Positions 25,932-34,297 of a DNA stretch of 48,068 bases are shown here, in pieces. The translations under genes were made by a program, and so were the position numbers. The stretch comes from an uncultured Clostridia bacterium (GTDB lineage Bacteria; Bacillota; Clostridia; Oscillospirales; Oscillospiraceae), in NCBI GenBank assembly GCA_945915065.1, contig CAMEER010000009.1, forward strand, positions 1 through 48,068, given 5' to 3'. The notes beneath the pieces were generated by a model that worked only from the letters and a program-made list of their open reading frames with translations, ran no database searches and was not told the DNA's origin. Numbering within the stretch: position 1 is the stretch's first letter; each line of letters starts with the position of its first letter.

Positions 25932-27272
25932 ATGAAAAAACTGCTGGCTATTCTGCTGGCCTTCACGCTGGTCCTGTCTCTGGCCGGATGCAGCGGGAAC
26001 GCGGCGGAGAGCGACAGTCAGAACGTGACCGAGCTGACACTGTGGACCTACCCTGCCGGGGACTGGGGCGATAAGGCCGCTGTGGAAACGCTGCTGACGC
26101 AGTTCAACAGTGTCTATCCCAACATTCAAGTAACGGTACAATGTCTGAGCGAGGCCAACGGCGATAATGCTGTGAGCAGCGCCGTGGACGGCGGATTGAC
26201 GCCCGATCTGCTGCTGGCCGGAGTGGAACAGCTGATGGGAGATTGGGGCGCTCAGGGACTGCTGGCCGACCTTTCCGACATGTGGGACGACAGGGACAAG
26301 ACCGAGATCAATGACGTCTGTCAAAGCGTCTGCTTCACCACGGACGGAAAATGCTACATGTATCCGCTGGCCATGAACGTGCGGTGTATGGCCATCAACT
26401 ATGACGCCTTTGTCACGGCCGGAGCCGATCAGTACATCGACCTGACTACCCGCACATGGACCACCGAACAGTTTATCCAGGCGGTAGACGCGCTGTACAG
26501 CAAGTACAGCGAGCCGGTAGCCGCCGTGTACTGCTCCGGTCAGAACGGCGATCAGGGAACCCGGGCGCTGGTGACGAACCTGTACGGCGGCGAATTTACC
26601 AATGCCGCCCACACCGCCTATACGGTAAATTCCGAAGCCAACCGGCAGGCGCTGGAACAGCTGCGCAGTATGGACGGCGTATCGTTTGACGACGCCATCA
26701 ACGGTGAAGAGGAGGCCACGCTGTTTTACCACGAGGCACTGAAAATGTCCTTCTGCTGGAGCCTTTCTCAGCAGCTGACGCCGGTGGTGGACGAGCCTGA
26801 GGAAGATGGCGCTGAGCCGGTGATCCACGATGCGGGAAAGACCGTCAACGGTCAGACCATCGAGTTCATGTCCTTCCCCTCCGAGACCGGCGAGAGCCGC
26901 TTGCAGGGGGACATCTGGGGCTTTGGTGTGTTCGATAACGGTGATCAGGCGAAGATCGATGCCGCCAAGCTGCTGATCCGCTTCTTCGCCGACGGACAGG
27001 GTGCCTCCGCCGCCGTCAGGGCCACAGGAGAGTTCCCCGTCCGTTCTGCTGCTGACGGCGTCAATCTGACCAACCTGTGGAGCGGTAATGACGTCATGAC
27101 GGAATACGGCAAGCTGACGGCTTATATGGGCGACTTTTACCAGCTGACGCCCGGCTGGGCCACTGCCCGTACCGAGTGGTGGAACCTGCTTCAGCGTATT
27201 GCCGACGGCGGTGATGTGGCCATTGAGACCGATACCTTTGTGGCCAACGCCAATGCTGCGGCAAGGGGATAA
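25932..27272 (+). CDS. Extracellular solute-binding lipoprotein (ABC sugar type), orphan
   Basis: 446 residues. A lipoprotein signal peptide (MKKLLAILLA, hydrophobic core, LAGC lipobox) places the lipidated Cys at 20. The mature part has the family 1 sugar-binding layout: LTLWTYPAGDWGDKAAVETL, a TPDLLLAGVEQLM segment, WTTEQFIQAVDAL, and late FFADGQGASAAV plus FPVRSAA. It should capture a sugar or oligosaccharide outside the membrane and hand it to an ABC permease, but no permease or ATPase gene is beside it, which is unusual. GGAGGAAATCAAATG gives the start. The ligand is unknown. Confidence 0.88.
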   Translation: MKKLLAILLAFTLVLSLAGCSGNAAESDSQNVTELTLWTYPAGDWGDKAAVETLLTQFNSVYPNIQVTVQCLSEANGDNAVSSAVDGGLTPDLLLAGVEQLMGDWGAQGLLADLSDMWDDRDKTEINDVCQSVCFTTDGKCYMYPLAMNVRCMAINYDAFVTAGADQYIDLTTRTWTTEQFIQAVDALYSKYSEPVAAVYCSGQNGDQGTRALVTNLYGGEFTNAAHTAYTVNSEANRQALEQLRSMDGVSFDDAINGEEEATLFYHEALKMSFCWSLSQQLTPVVDEPEEDGAEPVIHDAGKTVNGQTIEFMSFPSETGESRLQGDIWGFGVFDNGDQAKIDAAKLLIRFFADGQGASAAVRATGEFPVRSAADGVNLTNLWSGNDVMTEYGKLTAYMGDFYQLTPGWATARTEWWNLLQRIADGGDVAIETDTFVANANAAARG

Positions 27273-27311
27273 CAAACCGGATGGTTCCGGCACGATACAG
27301 AAAACGTCACA

Positions 27312-27359
27312 CACAAAGATTCCTCCGTATAGCTGCGGCCATACGGAGGAATCTTTGTG
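27312..27359. repeat. 19-bp perfect inverted repeat (hairpin without T-run)
   Basis: CACAAAGATTCCTCCGTAT (27312-27330) pairs perfectly with 27341-27359 around a 10-nt loop. Neither strand has a T-run directly after it, so it is not a standard terminator. It may stabilise the 3' end of the lipoprotein mRNA or be a dispersed palindromic unit. Confidence 0.7.
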
Positions 27360-27362
27360 CGC

Positions 27363-27397
27363 AAAAAACAGGAGACGCATCGCATCTCCTGTTTTTT
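27363..27397. terminator. Bidirectional terminator of rplL
   Basis: 13-bp stem AAAAAACAGGAGA / TCTCCTGTTTTTT (27363-27375 with 27385-27397), T-runs on both strands, between the convergent lipoprotein and rplL genes. Confidence 0.85.
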
Positions 27398-27411
27398 TAT
27401 GAAATAGAAAC

Positions 27412-27783
27412 TTACTTCAGCTCGACCTTGCCGCCGACTTCCTCGACCTGCTTCTTCAGAGCCTCGGCGTCTTCCTTGGACAGGGCTTCCTTCATGGTGG
27501 TGGGAGCGCCTTCCACAGCAGCCTTGGCCTCGGCCAGACCCAGACCCATGACCTCGCGGATGACCTTGATGACCTTGATCTTCTGAGCGGCATCGAAACC
27601 GGTCAGAACCACGTCGAACTCGGTCTTCTCCTCAGCAGCGGGAGCAGCAGCGCCGGCAGCGGGAGCGGCCATAGCGGCGGCGGAAACGCCGAACTCTTCC
27701 TCCAGAGCGTGAACCAGCTCGGACAGCTCCAGAACAGTCAGACCCTTGATCTCTTCGATCATAGCAGTAACTTTCTCAGACAT
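27412..27783 (-). CDS. rplL: 50S ribosomal protein L7/L12
   Basis: 123 residues: N-terminal dimerisation part ([18 protein letters not shown]), Ala/Pro-rich hinge, and the globular factor-binding domain ([20 protein letters not shown]). It forms the multi-copy stalk that recruits GTPase factors. It is the last gene of the L11-L1-L10-L12 block here, and a terminator follows at once; the usual rpoB-rpoC do not follow. Confidence 0.97.
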   Translation of the reverse strand: MSEKVTAMIEEIKGLTVLELSELVHALEEEFGVSAAAMAAPAAGAAAPAAEEKTEFDVVLTGFDAAQKIKVIKVIREVMGLGLAEAKAAVEGAPTTMKEALSKEDAEALKKQVEEVGGKVELK

Positions 27784-27835
27784 TGTAATAGCCTCCTGTT
27801 ATTAGAATAATGTTTGTTTTTGTGTAGGGATGTGC

Positions 27836-28372
27836 TTACTCGGCAGCGGCTTCTTCAGCAGCAGCCTCGGCGGGCGCGCCCTGCTTCTCGGCGATCTGCT
27901 TGATGACGCAGGCCAGAGCAGAGATGGGAGCCAGCATGGTACCCAGCACCTGAGCCTGCAGGACAGGCAGTGCGGGGATGGCAGCCAGAGCATTGACGGT
28001 GTCCATGGAAACGACCTTGCCGTCCATGAAGCCGCCCTTGATCTCGAACTTGCCGTTGAGCTTCTTTGCATACTCAGCAATGACGCGGGCGGGTGCCACA
28101 GGATCGCTGGCGCAGATGGCCAGGGACGTGGTACCGTTGAGCTGATCGTCCAGCTCGTTCAGGCCGCAGTTGTTGAATGCAAAGCGCAGCAGGGTGTTCT
28201 TGACGACGGTGTACTCGATGTCGTTTTCACGGCACTTTGCACGCAGCGCGGTATCCTCCGCCACGGTGATGCCCTTGTAATCCACAAGGACGCCGGCAGC
28301 CGCGTTCTGCAGCTTATCGGTCAGAGCCGCCACGATCGCCTGCTTTTCAGACAGTACTTTTGCGTTGGGCAT
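27836..28372 (-). CDS. rplJ: 50S ribosomal protein L10
   Basis: 178 residues: VLSEKQAIVAALTDKLQNA at the N-terminus, VLVDYKGITVAEDTALR and the helical C-terminal tail that carries L12 dimers. ATG at 28372 follows GGAGGTGAAC. An L10-type leader precedes it. A 52-nt gap separates it from rplL. Confidence 0.96.
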   Translation of the reverse strand: MPNAKVLSEKQAIVAALTDKLQNAAAGVLVDYKGITVAEDTALRAKCRENDIEYTVVKNTLLRFAFNNCGLNELDDQLNGTTSLAICASDPVAPARVIAEYAKKLNGKFEIKGGFMDGKVVSMDTVNALAAIPALPVLQAQVLGTMLAPISALACVIKQIAEKQGAPAEAAAEEAAAE

Positions 28373-28439
28373 TCTTCTTGTTCACCTCCATGAGATTTTG
28401 CGGTACACCTCCGTGTACCAGGGGTCGAGGTGCGTTCTT

Positions 28440-28560
28440 GTGAGAAAAAACCATCCCCATGCCGGAAAGACATGAGGATGGTGTCAGCAATCATGTAGTA
28501 TTGCCATCCTCGGCAGGACTTACGGCCTTACGGTCACCTGCTGTCTTTGGAACGCATCTT
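28440..28560 (-). promoter_or_regulatory. L10 leader RNA upstream of rplJ-rplL
   Basis: The minus-strand leader begins near 28555 with CCAAAGACAGCAGGTGACC and later CCTGCCGAGG, the conserved L10/L12-binding region of Firmicutes L10 leaders. It ends with the hairpin ACCATCCTCATG / CATGGGGATGGT (28482-28471 with 28460-28449) followed by TTTTTTC, a transcription attenuator. Excess L10(L12)4 would stabilise the terminating form. Confidence 0.88.
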
Positions 28561-28562
28561 TG

Positions 28563-28591
28563 ATTATATCCATTGCCTGACAGCTTGTCAA
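28563..28591 (-). promoter_or_regulatory. Promoter of rplJ-rplL
   Basis: Minus-strand TTGACA (28591-28586), 17-nt spacer, TATAAT (28568-28563). Consensus sigma-A promoter directly upstream of the L10 leader. Confidence 0.8.
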
Positions 28592-28634
28592 GCAAAAGAT
28601 ACCGGAAATTTGCAGTTTTCGACCTTTTGCGGTC

Positions 28635-29327
28635 TTACAGCTGCTTGGCGGCGTTCATCTTCACGCCGGGGCCCATGGTGGAAGCGGCCACGCAGGACTT
28701 GATATACTGGCCCTTGGCGGCGGCGGGCTTGGCCTTGATGATGGCGCCGATGAGAGCGGAATAGTTCTCAAACAGCTTGTCAGCACCGAAGGAAACCTTG
28801 CCGATGGGGCAGTGGATGATGTTGGTCTTGTCCAGACGATACTCCACCTTACCGGCCTTGACCTCCTTGACGGCCTTGGCCACGTCGGGAGTCACAGTAC
28901 CGGCCTTGGGGGAGGGCATCAGGCCCTTGGGGCCCAGAATCTTACCGAGGCGGCCCACAACGCCCATCATGTCGGGAGAAGCGACGACCACATCGAAATC
29001 GAACCAGTTTTCCTTCTGGATCTTTTCCACCATATCCATATCGCCCACGAAGTCGGCGCCGGCCTCACGGGCAGCGTCAGCCTTGTCGCCCTTGGCAAAC
29101 ACCAGGACGCGGGCGGTCTTACCGGTACCGTTGGGCAGCACGATGGCGCCGCGGACCTGCTGGTCAGCGTGACGGGAGTCGACGCCCAACTTGACGTGCA
29201 GCTCGACGGTCTCGTCGAACTTGGCGCTGGCGGTCTTGCAGATCAGCTCCAGACCCTCTTTGGGATCATACAGGGTGGCCTTGTCGATCTGCTTGGCGAT
29301 TTCTTTATACTTCTTACCTCTAAACAT
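28635..29327 (-). CDS. rplA: 50S ribosomal protein L1
   Basis: 230 residues, full-length match: [21 protein letters not shown] with [12 protein letters not shown], and [19 protein letters not shown] in the second domain. It binds the L1 stalk of 23S rRNA and can repress its own mRNA. It lies 13 nt after rplK behind GGAGGG. Only a weak GACC/GGTC hairpin follows its stop, so some read-through into rplJ is possible. Confidence 0.97.
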   Translation of the reverse strand: MFRGKKYKEIAKQIDKATLYDPKEGLELICKTASAKFDETVELHVKLGVDSRHADQQVRGAIVLPNGTGKTARVLVFAKGDKADAAREAGADFVGDMDMVEKIQKENWFDFDVVVASPDMMGVVGRLGKILGPKGLMPSPKAGTVTPDVAKAVKEVKAGKVEYRLDKTNIIHCPIGKVSFGADKLFENYSALIGAIIKAKPAAAKGQYIKSCVAASTMGPGVKMNAAKQL

Positions 29328-29340
29328 CGTTACACCCTCC

Positions 29341-29766
29341 TTACTCGCCGACGACGACGCCCATGGAACGGGCGGTACCGGCGATCATGCTCATGGCAGC
29401 TTCCAGAGAAGCGGCGTTCAGATCGCGCATCTTCAGCTCGGCGATCTTCTGGATGGAAGCCTTGGAGATGGTGGCGACCTTTTCCTTGTTGGGCACGCCG
29501 GAACCGGACTCGATGTTGCACTCCTTCTTGATCAGGACCGCAGCAGGGGGCGTCTTGGTGATGAAAGAGAAAGAACGGTCAGCATAGACGGTGATCACCA
29601 CGGGGATGATCAGGCCCATGTCATTCTTGGTACGCTCGTTGAATTCCTTGGTAAAAGCGGCAATGTTGATGCCGTGCTGACCCAGAGCGGGGCCAACGGG
29701 GGGTGCGGGAGTTGCTTTGCCTGCAGGGATCTGCAGCTTCACATAACCAACGACTTTCTGTGCCAT
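29341..29766 (-). CDS. rplK: 50S ribosomal protein L11
   Basis: 141 residues: [20 protein letters not shown] (proline-rich N-terminal switch), [12 protein letters not shown], and the RNA-binding C-terminal domain with [10 protein letters not shown]. It forms the GTPase-associated centre with 23S rRNA. ATG at 29766 follows AAAGGAGGTGCC. A 114-nt leader separates it from nusG. Confidence 0.97.
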   Translation of the reverse strand: MAQKVVGYVKLQIPAGKATPAPPVGPALGQHGINIAAFTKEFNERTKNDMGLIIPVVITVYADRSFSFITKTPPAAVLIKKECNIESGSGVPNKEKVATISKASIQKIAELKMRDLNAASLEAAMSMIAGTARSMGVVVGE

Positions 29767-29880
29767 TTTAAGGCACCTCCTTTAATAAAATGTGGTAGCG
29801 GCCGGCCGTGTACCGGACCCGCTCTTGGCGAGACGCACGCTTTCGGCGTCTCTCCCACTTGCGCGGAAACCTGCCGCGCG
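29767..29880 (-). promoter_or_regulatory. nusG-rplK intergenic leader with two hairpins
   Basis: On the minus strand a GCGCGG/CCGCGC hairpin (29879-29861) follows the nusG stop directly and a GAGACGC/GCGTCTC hairpin (29852-29830) follows it; neither has a T-run. In other bacteria L1 represses translation by binding upstream of rplK, so this is a candidate L1 site or processing site. No promoter was clear. Confidence 0.3.
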
Positions 29881-30405
29881 TCAGGACAGAACTTCCACCT
29901 GGTCGAGCTCCAGCTCCACCGGGGTCTCTCTGCCGAACATGGAGACCACCACGCGAACCTTGTTTTTGTCCGGGTCGATCTCCTCCACGATACCGGTAAA
30001 GCTGGCCAGCGGGCCGTCCGTGATCTTCACGGTCTCGCCCACGTTGTACTTCACCACGATCTCGTGCTTTTCCAGCGACATCTGGCGCACCTCTTCCTCC
30101 GTCAGGGGGATGGCCTTGTTGGCTTCGCCCACGAAGCCGGTAACGCCGCGGATGTTGCGGATCAAATGCCACGTCTCGTCGGTCAGCACCATCTTGATGA
30201 GCACATAACCGGGGAACACCTTGCGCTCCACTTCCTTCATGACGCCCGCTTCGGTCACTTCCGTCACGGTCTCCATGGGGATCTCCATACGCAGGACCAT
30301 GTCCTCGCAATGGCGATTGGTCACAGACTTCTCGATGGCGGCTTTCACCGCGTTTTCGTAGCCGGAATAGGTATGGATCACATACCACTTCGCATTGTCA
30401 GCCAT
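29881..30405 (-). CDS. nusG: Transcription termination/antitermination factor NusG
   Basis: 174 residues: KWYVIHTYSGYENAVKAAIE at the start of the NGN domain that binds RNA polymerase, VFPGYVLIKMVLTDETWHLI, and a C-terminal KOW domain (VGETVKITDGPLASFTGIV). It tunes pausing and couples polymerase to ribosome or Rho. It lies 10 nt after secE behind AAGGAGCGGGC. Confidence 0.97.
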   Translation of the reverse strand: MADNAKWYVIHTYSGYENAVKAAIEKSVTNRHCEDMVLRMEIPMETVTEVTEAGVMKEVERKVFPGYVLIKMVLTDETWHLIRNIRGVTGFVGEANKAIPLTEEEVRQMSLEKHEIVVKYNVGETVKITDGPLASFTGIVEEIDPDKNKVRVVVSMFGRETPVELELDQVEVLS

Positions 30406-30415
30406 AGCCCGCTCC

Positions 30416-30625
30416 TTATGCGAACAAGCCGATCAATGTGTTGACTGCCAGAACGGCCACTGCGTCGAAGATCCAGATGAACGCACCCACGATCAGGGAG
30501 CACAGAAGCACCGTACCGGTGTTCTTCATGGTCTCCTTGCCGGAGGGCCATACGACCTTCTTCAGTTCGCTTTTCATTTCGCGGAACCAACGGCCGCGAT
30601 CCTTGACTTTCTTTTCTTCAGCCAT
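30416..30625 (-). CDS. secE: Preprotein translocase subunit SecE
   Basis: 69 residues, the short single-helix SecE of Gram-positive bacteria: a basic amphipathic N-terminus (WFREMKSELKKVVWPSGKET, with the conserved W-P) and one membrane helix (VLLCSLIVGAFIWIFDAVAV). It clamps SecY in the translocon. ATG at 30625 follows AAGGAGAAATAACG. Confidence 0.95.
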   Translation of the reverse strand: MAEEKKVKDRGRWFREMKSELKKVVWPSGKETMKNTGTVLLCSLIVGAFIWIFDAVAVLAVNTLIGLFA

Positions 30626-30643
30626 CGTTATTTCTCCTTCCGA

Positions 30644-30793
30644 TTACTTCGTCTCGGTGTGGACGGTGTGCTTTCTGCAGAAGGGGCAATACTTGTTCAG
30701 CTCAAGCTTGTCAGGGGTATTCTTCTTGTTCTTCATCGTGTTGTAGTTTCTCTGCTTGCACTCGTTGCATCTGAGAGTGATTTTCACGCGCAT
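30644..30793 (-). CDS. rpmG: 50S ribosomal protein L33
   Basis: 49 residues from ATG 30793 ([19 protein letters not shown]), preceded by AAGGAGGTGCCGTTAC; the longer frame only covers the leader. The zinc form is intact, with CxxC at 9-12 and CxxC at 36-39. It starts the classic rpmG-secE-nusG unit. Confidence 0.97.
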   Translation of the reverse strand: MRVKITLRCNECKQRNYNTMKNKKNTPDKLELNKYCPFCRKHTVHTETK

Positions 30794-30818
30794 GTAACGG
30801 CACCTCCTTATTAGATTA

Positions 30819-30924
30819 GGTATTCCCCTTCCGGGGTACCCGTTTGCCTCCCTGTTATTGCGGTCGTTCTTTTCACGCACCCAAAGCGAAAAAGCGCGCA
30901 AAAAGAAAGCACCTGCTCACAGGT
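30819..30924 (-). promoter_or_regulatory. Leader of rpmG-secE-nusG
   Basis: About 130 nt lie between the inferred transcription start near 30925 and rpmG. An ACCTG/CAGGT hairpin (30924-30911) sits at the very 5' end, followed by a T-rich stretch, and GGTACCCC/GGGGAATACC (30840-30819) forms a second hairpin near the ribosome site. Together with the two divergent promoters this accounts for the 302-nt gap 30794-31095. Confidence 0.35.
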
Positions 30925-30931
30925 AATGCCC

Positions 30932-30960
30932 ACTATACCACACTTTTCCGTCGAGGTCAA
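30932..30960 (-). promoter_or_regulatory. Promoter of rpmG-secE-nusG
   Basis: Minus-strand TTGACC (30960-30955), 17-nt spacer, TATAGT (30937-30932). Confidence 0.7.
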
Positions 30961-31031
30961 CCACTTTTTGCCCATTTTCTCGGGGATTTTTTGATTTTTT
31001 CACCGTTGGGGCAGCTTCTTCCTATTCCCTG

Positions 31032-31060
31032 TTGCGAAAAGCGACAAAACGCGGTATGAT
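31032..31060 (+). promoter_or_regulatory. Promoter of ruvX and the flavoprotein gene
   Basis: TTGCGA at 31032-31037, 17-nt spacer, TATGAT at 31055-31060, 35 nt before the ruvX start. Confidence 0.55.
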
Positions 31061-31095
31061 AGACGCAAATATTCCCCCGGTCAGGAGGTTTTTTT

Positions 31096-31521
31096 ATGAA
31101 GATCATGGCCATCGACTACGGCGACGCCCACACCGGTATAGCCATCTCTGACGCCACCGCCACCCTGGCGGGGTACTCCACCGTCATCGACAGCCGCAAG
31201 GCCGAGGTGGTAACGGCGGAGATCTGCCGTCTGGTGCGGGAACACGGCGTGACGGAGCTGGTATTGGGCTATCCCAAGAACATGGACGGCACGCTGGGGC
31301 CCCGGGCGGAGAAGTGCGCCGCCTACGCCGAAACGCTGCGGCAGGCCACTGGGCTGACCGTGACGCTGTGGGATGAGCGGCGCAGCACCGTGGAGGCTCA
31401 TGCCATTCTGTTCCATAACGGCAAAAACGGAAGGCAGCGGAAAAAGACCGTGGACGCGGTGGCGGCGTCGCTGATGCTGGAAGGGTATCTCACCCGCAAA
31501 CGGTGGGAGGCGCAGTTATGA
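31096..31521 (+). CDS. ruvX: YqgF/RuvX-type Holliday junction resolvase-like protein
   Basis: 141 residues of the RNase H fold: MAIDYGDAHTGIAISD carries the first catalytic Asp (7), VLGYPKNMDGT and WDERRSTVEA follow, and KTVDAVAASLML carries the last Asp. The family acts in 16S rRNA 5'-end processing and has been proposed as a junction resolvase. AGGAGG lies upstream of ATG 31096. Its stop overlaps the next gene by 4 nt (ATGA). Confidence 0.92.
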   Translation: MKIMAIDYGDAHTGIAISDATATLAGYSTVIDSRKAEVVTAEICRLVREHGVTELVLGYPKNMDGTLGPRAEKCAAYAETLRQATGLTVTLWDERRSTVEAHAILFHNGKNGRQRKKTVDAVAASLMLEGYLTRKRWEAQL

Positions 31522-32720
31522 AGGTGCTGGTGATCGGCGGCGGCGCCGCCGGCATGATGGCGGCGCTGACAGCGGCGGAGAACGGCCATCCGGTGACGCT
31601 GCTGGAGCGGCAGGCCCGTGTGGGCCGCAAGCTGCTGGCCACCGGCAACGGCCGGTGCAACCTCACCAACCGCCATGCAGCGCCCGCACACTATCACGGG
31701 CAGACGCCGGATTTCTGCCGCTTCGCGCTGGAGGCCTTCTCCGTGCAGGATACGCTGGACTGGTTTGCCCGCCGCGGCCTTGTGACCACCACCGAGGACA
31801 GCGGCCGTGTCTACCCCTTCAGCAACATGGCGGGCAGCGTGCTGGACGTACTGCGTTTCGCGCTGGAAGACAGCGCCGTTGACCTGCGCACCGGCTGCGT
31901 TGTGACGGCGCTGAAAAAGAAGGGAAATTCCTTCTCCGTCCGCACCGAGACCGGTGAGGACTTCGACGCCGACCGGGTGATCCTTGCGGCAGGCGGCGCG
32001 GCAGGCGGCAAGGTGGGCGGCGTGATGGACGGCTATCAGTTGGCCAAGGGGCTGGGCCATCACCGCACGGCGCTGTATCCCTCACTGGTACAGCTGAAAA
32101 CCGACCCCACTTATCCCCGCGCCCTGAAGGGCGTGAAAGCGGAGGCCGCCGTTACCATCTGCCGGGGCGGTGACGTATTGGCGCAGAACCGGGGCGAGGT
32201 GCTGTTCACCGAGTACGGCGTCAGCGGCCCGGCGATATTTGATCTCTCACGGTCGGCAGCCACCGGCGGCGCAGACCTGACGGTTGCGCTGGATCTGCTG
32301 CCGGACTGGGACGATGAGGCCGTACTGGCATGGCTGCACCGGCGGCAGGCCGCCGCGCCGGGCCGGGAAGCCGGCACGCTGCTGACCGGCGCCCTCCACT
32401 CCCGTCTGGGGCAGATGGTATGCAAGGCGGCAGGCTTCACCAACCAACCCATCGCCAGCCTGTCGACGGACGACCTGCACCGCATCGCGGCGCGGGTCAA
32501 GGGCTTCTCTCTGCCCATCACCGGCGTGTGCGGTTTCGATCAGGCACAGGTGACGGCGGGCGGTCTGCGGTGCGATGAATTTGACCCCCGCACCATGGAG
32601 AGCCGTCTCGTCTCCGGCTTCTACGCCTGCGGTGAGGTGCTGGATGTGGACGGCGATTGCGGCGGCTATAACCTGCAATGGGCATGGAGCAGCGGTCATC
32701 TGGCGGGCTTATTACGGTAA
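31518..32720 (+). CDS. BaiN/HI0933-type FAD-dependent oxidoreductase
   Basis: 400 residues from ATG 31518, which overlaps the ruvX stop (ATGA). The N-terminal VIGGGAAGMMAALTAA is the FAD Rossmann loop, followed by GRKLLATGNGRCNLTN, a family hallmark. The end, SGFYACGEVLDVDGDCGGYN, is the conserved second FAD contact. The family includes BaiN, linked to bile-acid 7-dehydroxylation in gut Clostridia, but most members are of unknown substrate, and the position next to ruvX argues for a general role. No membrane segment. Confidence 0.88.
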   Translation: MKVLVIGGGAAGMMAALTAAENGHPVTLLERQARVGRKLLATGNGRCNLTNRHAAPAHYHGQTPDFCRFALEAFSVQDTLDWFARRGLVTTTEDSGRVYPFSNMAGSVLDVLRFALEDSAVDLRTGCVVTALKKKGNSFSVRTETGEDFDADRVILAAGGAAGGKVGGVMDGYQLAKGLGHHRTALYPSLVQLKTDPTYPRALKGVKAEAAVTICRGGDVLAQNRGEVLFTEYGVSGPAIFDLSRSAATGGADLTVALDLLPDWDDEAVLAWLHRRQAAAPGREAGTLLTGALHSRLGQMVCKAAGFTNQPIASLSTDDLHRIAARVKGFSLPITGVCGFDQAQVTAGGLRCDEFDPRTMESRLVSGFYACGEVLDVDGDCGGYNLQWAWSSGHLAGLLR

Positions 32721-32723
32721 TGA

Positions 32724-32772
32724 AACACCTGTCTTGCGAATCCACGGCAAGACAGGTGTTTTCGTGATTTTA
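32724..32772 (+). terminator. Terminator of ruvX and the flavoprotein gene
   Basis: 14-bp perfect stem AACACCTGTCTTGC / GCAAGACAGGTGTT (32724-32737 with 32747-32760), 9-nt loop, then TTCGTGATTTT. Confidence 0.75.
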
Positions 32773-32793
32773 CAAAAAATTCACACTCTGCTA

Positions 32794-32821
32794 TTGACAA
32801 GTCTTACAAACATGGTAGAAT
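32794..32821 (+). promoter_or_regulatory. Promoter of metK
   Basis: TTGACA at 32794-32799, 16-nt spacer, TAGAAT at 32816-32821, just upstream of the SAM riboswitch. Confidence 0.65.
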
Positions 32822-32852
32822 GTAACTTAGCTAATACCCTAACAACTTCATA

Positions 32853-32952
32853 CCTTATCAAGAGTGGCGGAGGGAACGGCCCAATGAAGCCACGGCAACC
32901 TGTTTTTCAAGGTGCCAAATCCGACGTTGAATCGAAAGATGAGGAAAGAGCA
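32853..32952 (+). promoter_or_regulatory. SAM-I riboswitch (S box) of metK
   Basis: CTTATCAAGAGTGGCGGAGG starts the aptamer, followed by GGCCCAATGAAGCC, ACGGCAACC, AGGTGCCAAATCC and the closing GATGAGGAAAG strand, in S-box order. SAM binding should favour the downstream terminator and lower metK expression. Together with the promoter, both terminators and the metK ribosome site it accounts for the gene-free stretch 32721-33028. Confidence 0.95.
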
Positions 32953-32962
32953 AGAAAGTTCA

Positions 32963-32995
32963 GCACTCTGTCGGTTCAGGCAGGGCGCTTTTTTG
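32963..32995 (+). terminator. Terminator of the SAM-I expression platform
   Basis: Stem GCACTCTG / CAGGGCGC (32963-32970 with 32981-32988; one mismatch, one wobble) followed by TTTTTTG, between aptamer and metK. Confidence 0.65.
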
Positions 32996-33028
32996 TTGCG
33001 TTTTCCCGAAAGAAAGGAGATTATTTTT

Positions 33029-34213
33029 ATGGCAAAGCATCTGTTTACTTCCGAATCCGTTACCGAGGGACATCCCGATAAGATCTGCGACCAGATCAGC
33101 GACGCCGTTCTGGACGCCATTTTCGAGAAGGATCCCAACGGCCGTGTGGCCTGCGAGACCACCGCTTCCACCGGCCTGATCCACATCATGGGTGAGATCA
33201 CCACCTCCTGCTATGTGGATATCCCCAAAATCGCCCGTGACGTGATCCGTGACATCGGCTACGACAACGCCGCCTATGGTTTTGACTGCAACACCTGCGC
33301 CGTCATCACCAACATCGACGAGCAGTCCGGCGACATCGCGCTGGGCGTGGATAAGTCTCTGGAGGCCAAGGAGGCCGGCCACGACGAGCTGGACAACGGC
33401 GCCGGCGACCAGGGCATGATGTTCGGCTACGCCTGCGACGAGACTCCTGAGCTGATGCCGCTGGCCATTTCTCTGGCTCACAGGATGGCCAAGCGCCTGA
33501 CCGACGTGCGCAAGCAGGGTCTGGTGGACTATCTGCGCCCCGATGGCAAGACTCAGGTCACCGTGGAGTACGATGAAAGCGGCAAACCCGTCCGTGTGGA
33601 CACCGTGGTGGTCTCCACCCAGCACGCCGCCGAAGTCTCTCTGGAGCAGATCCGCAAGGACATGATCGAGCTGGTCATCAAGCCCTCCGTGCCTGCCCAG
33701 CTTCTGGATGAGAACATCAAGTTTTATGTCAACCCCACCGGCCGCTTCGTCATCGGCGGTCCTCAGGGCGACAGCGGCCTGACCGGCCGCAAGATCATCG
33801 TGGACACCTACGGCGGCAGCGCCCCCCACGGCGGCGGCGCTTTCTCCGGCAAGGACCCCACCAAGGTGGACCGCAGCGCCGCCTATGCCGCACGCTGGGT
33901 GGCCAAGAACGTGGTAGCCGCCGGCCTGGCCAGCAGATGCCAGGTGCAGCTGGCCTACGCCATCGGCGTGGCCCGTCCCGTCAGCGTGCTGGTGCAGACC
34001 TTCGGCACCGGCGTGGTATCTGACGAGGCACTGGAAGCCGCTGTGGAGAAGGTCTTTGACCTGCGCCCCACCGCCATCATCCGCGATCTGGATCTGCGCA
34101 AGCCCATCTATCGCCAGCTGGCCGCCTACGGCCACATGGGCCGTGAGGAGCTGGGCGTGGCCTGGGAAAAGACCGACCGTGTGGAGGCCCTGAAGGCCGC
34201 GCTGGGCAAGTAA
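33029..34213 (+). CDS. metK: S-adenosylmethionine synthase
   Basis: 394 residues from ATG 33029 ([18 protein letters not shown]), with AAAGGAG upstream; the longer frame to 32912 overlaps the riboswitch. Signatures: GHPDKICDQ near the start (ATP), [12 protein letters not shown] (methionine/ATP) and [19 protein letters not shown] (the P-loop-like phosphate site). It makes SAM from methionine and ATP. It is single-gene and SAM-controlled. Confidence 0.97.
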   Translation: MAKHLFTSESVTEGHPDKICDQISDAVLDAIFEKDPNGRVACETTASTGLIHIMGEITTSCYVDIPKIARDVIRDIGYDNAAYGFDCNTCAVITNIDEQSGDIALGVDKSLEAKEAGHDELDNGAGDQGMMFGYACDETPELMPLAISLAHRMAKRLTDVRKQGLVDYLRPDGKTQVTVEYDESGKPVRVDTVVVSTQHAAEVSLEQIRKDMIELVIKPSVPAQLLDENIKFYVNPTGRFVIGGPQGDSGLTGRKIIVDTYGGSAPHGGGAFSGKDPTKVDRSAAYAARWVAKNVVAAGLASRCQVQLAYAIGVARPVSVLVQTFGTGVVSDEALEAAVEKVFDLRPTAIIRDLDLRKPIYRQLAAYGHMGREELGVAWEKTDRVEALKAALGK

Positions 34214-34240
34214 GTTTTCGGCAGGTCAGTGAAGCGCGGC

Positions 34241-34269
34241 TTGTCTTGACGGCAGCCTTGTGCTATACT
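34241..34269 (+). promoter_or_regulatory. Promoter of the DtxR-type regulator, with nearby inverted repeat
   Basis: TTGTCT at 34241-34246, 17-nt spacer, TATACT at 34264-34269. An inverted repeat CTGTA-N9-TACAG (34268-34286) overlaps the -10 end and likely start site; it could be an autoregulatory operator but does not match a classical DtxR or MntR box. Confidence 0.45.
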
Positions 34270-34297
34270 GTATTTACTATGTACAGGGAGTGATCGT

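Noticed and set aside
29191-30444. 417-codon plus-strand frame opposite rplA-rplK-nusG
   Set aside because: Crosses three certain genes and their leader; composition is antisense-like.
32912-33028. Longer start for metK
   Set aside because: It would translate the end of the SAM-I riboswitch and its terminator; the family start with AAAGGAG is at 33029.
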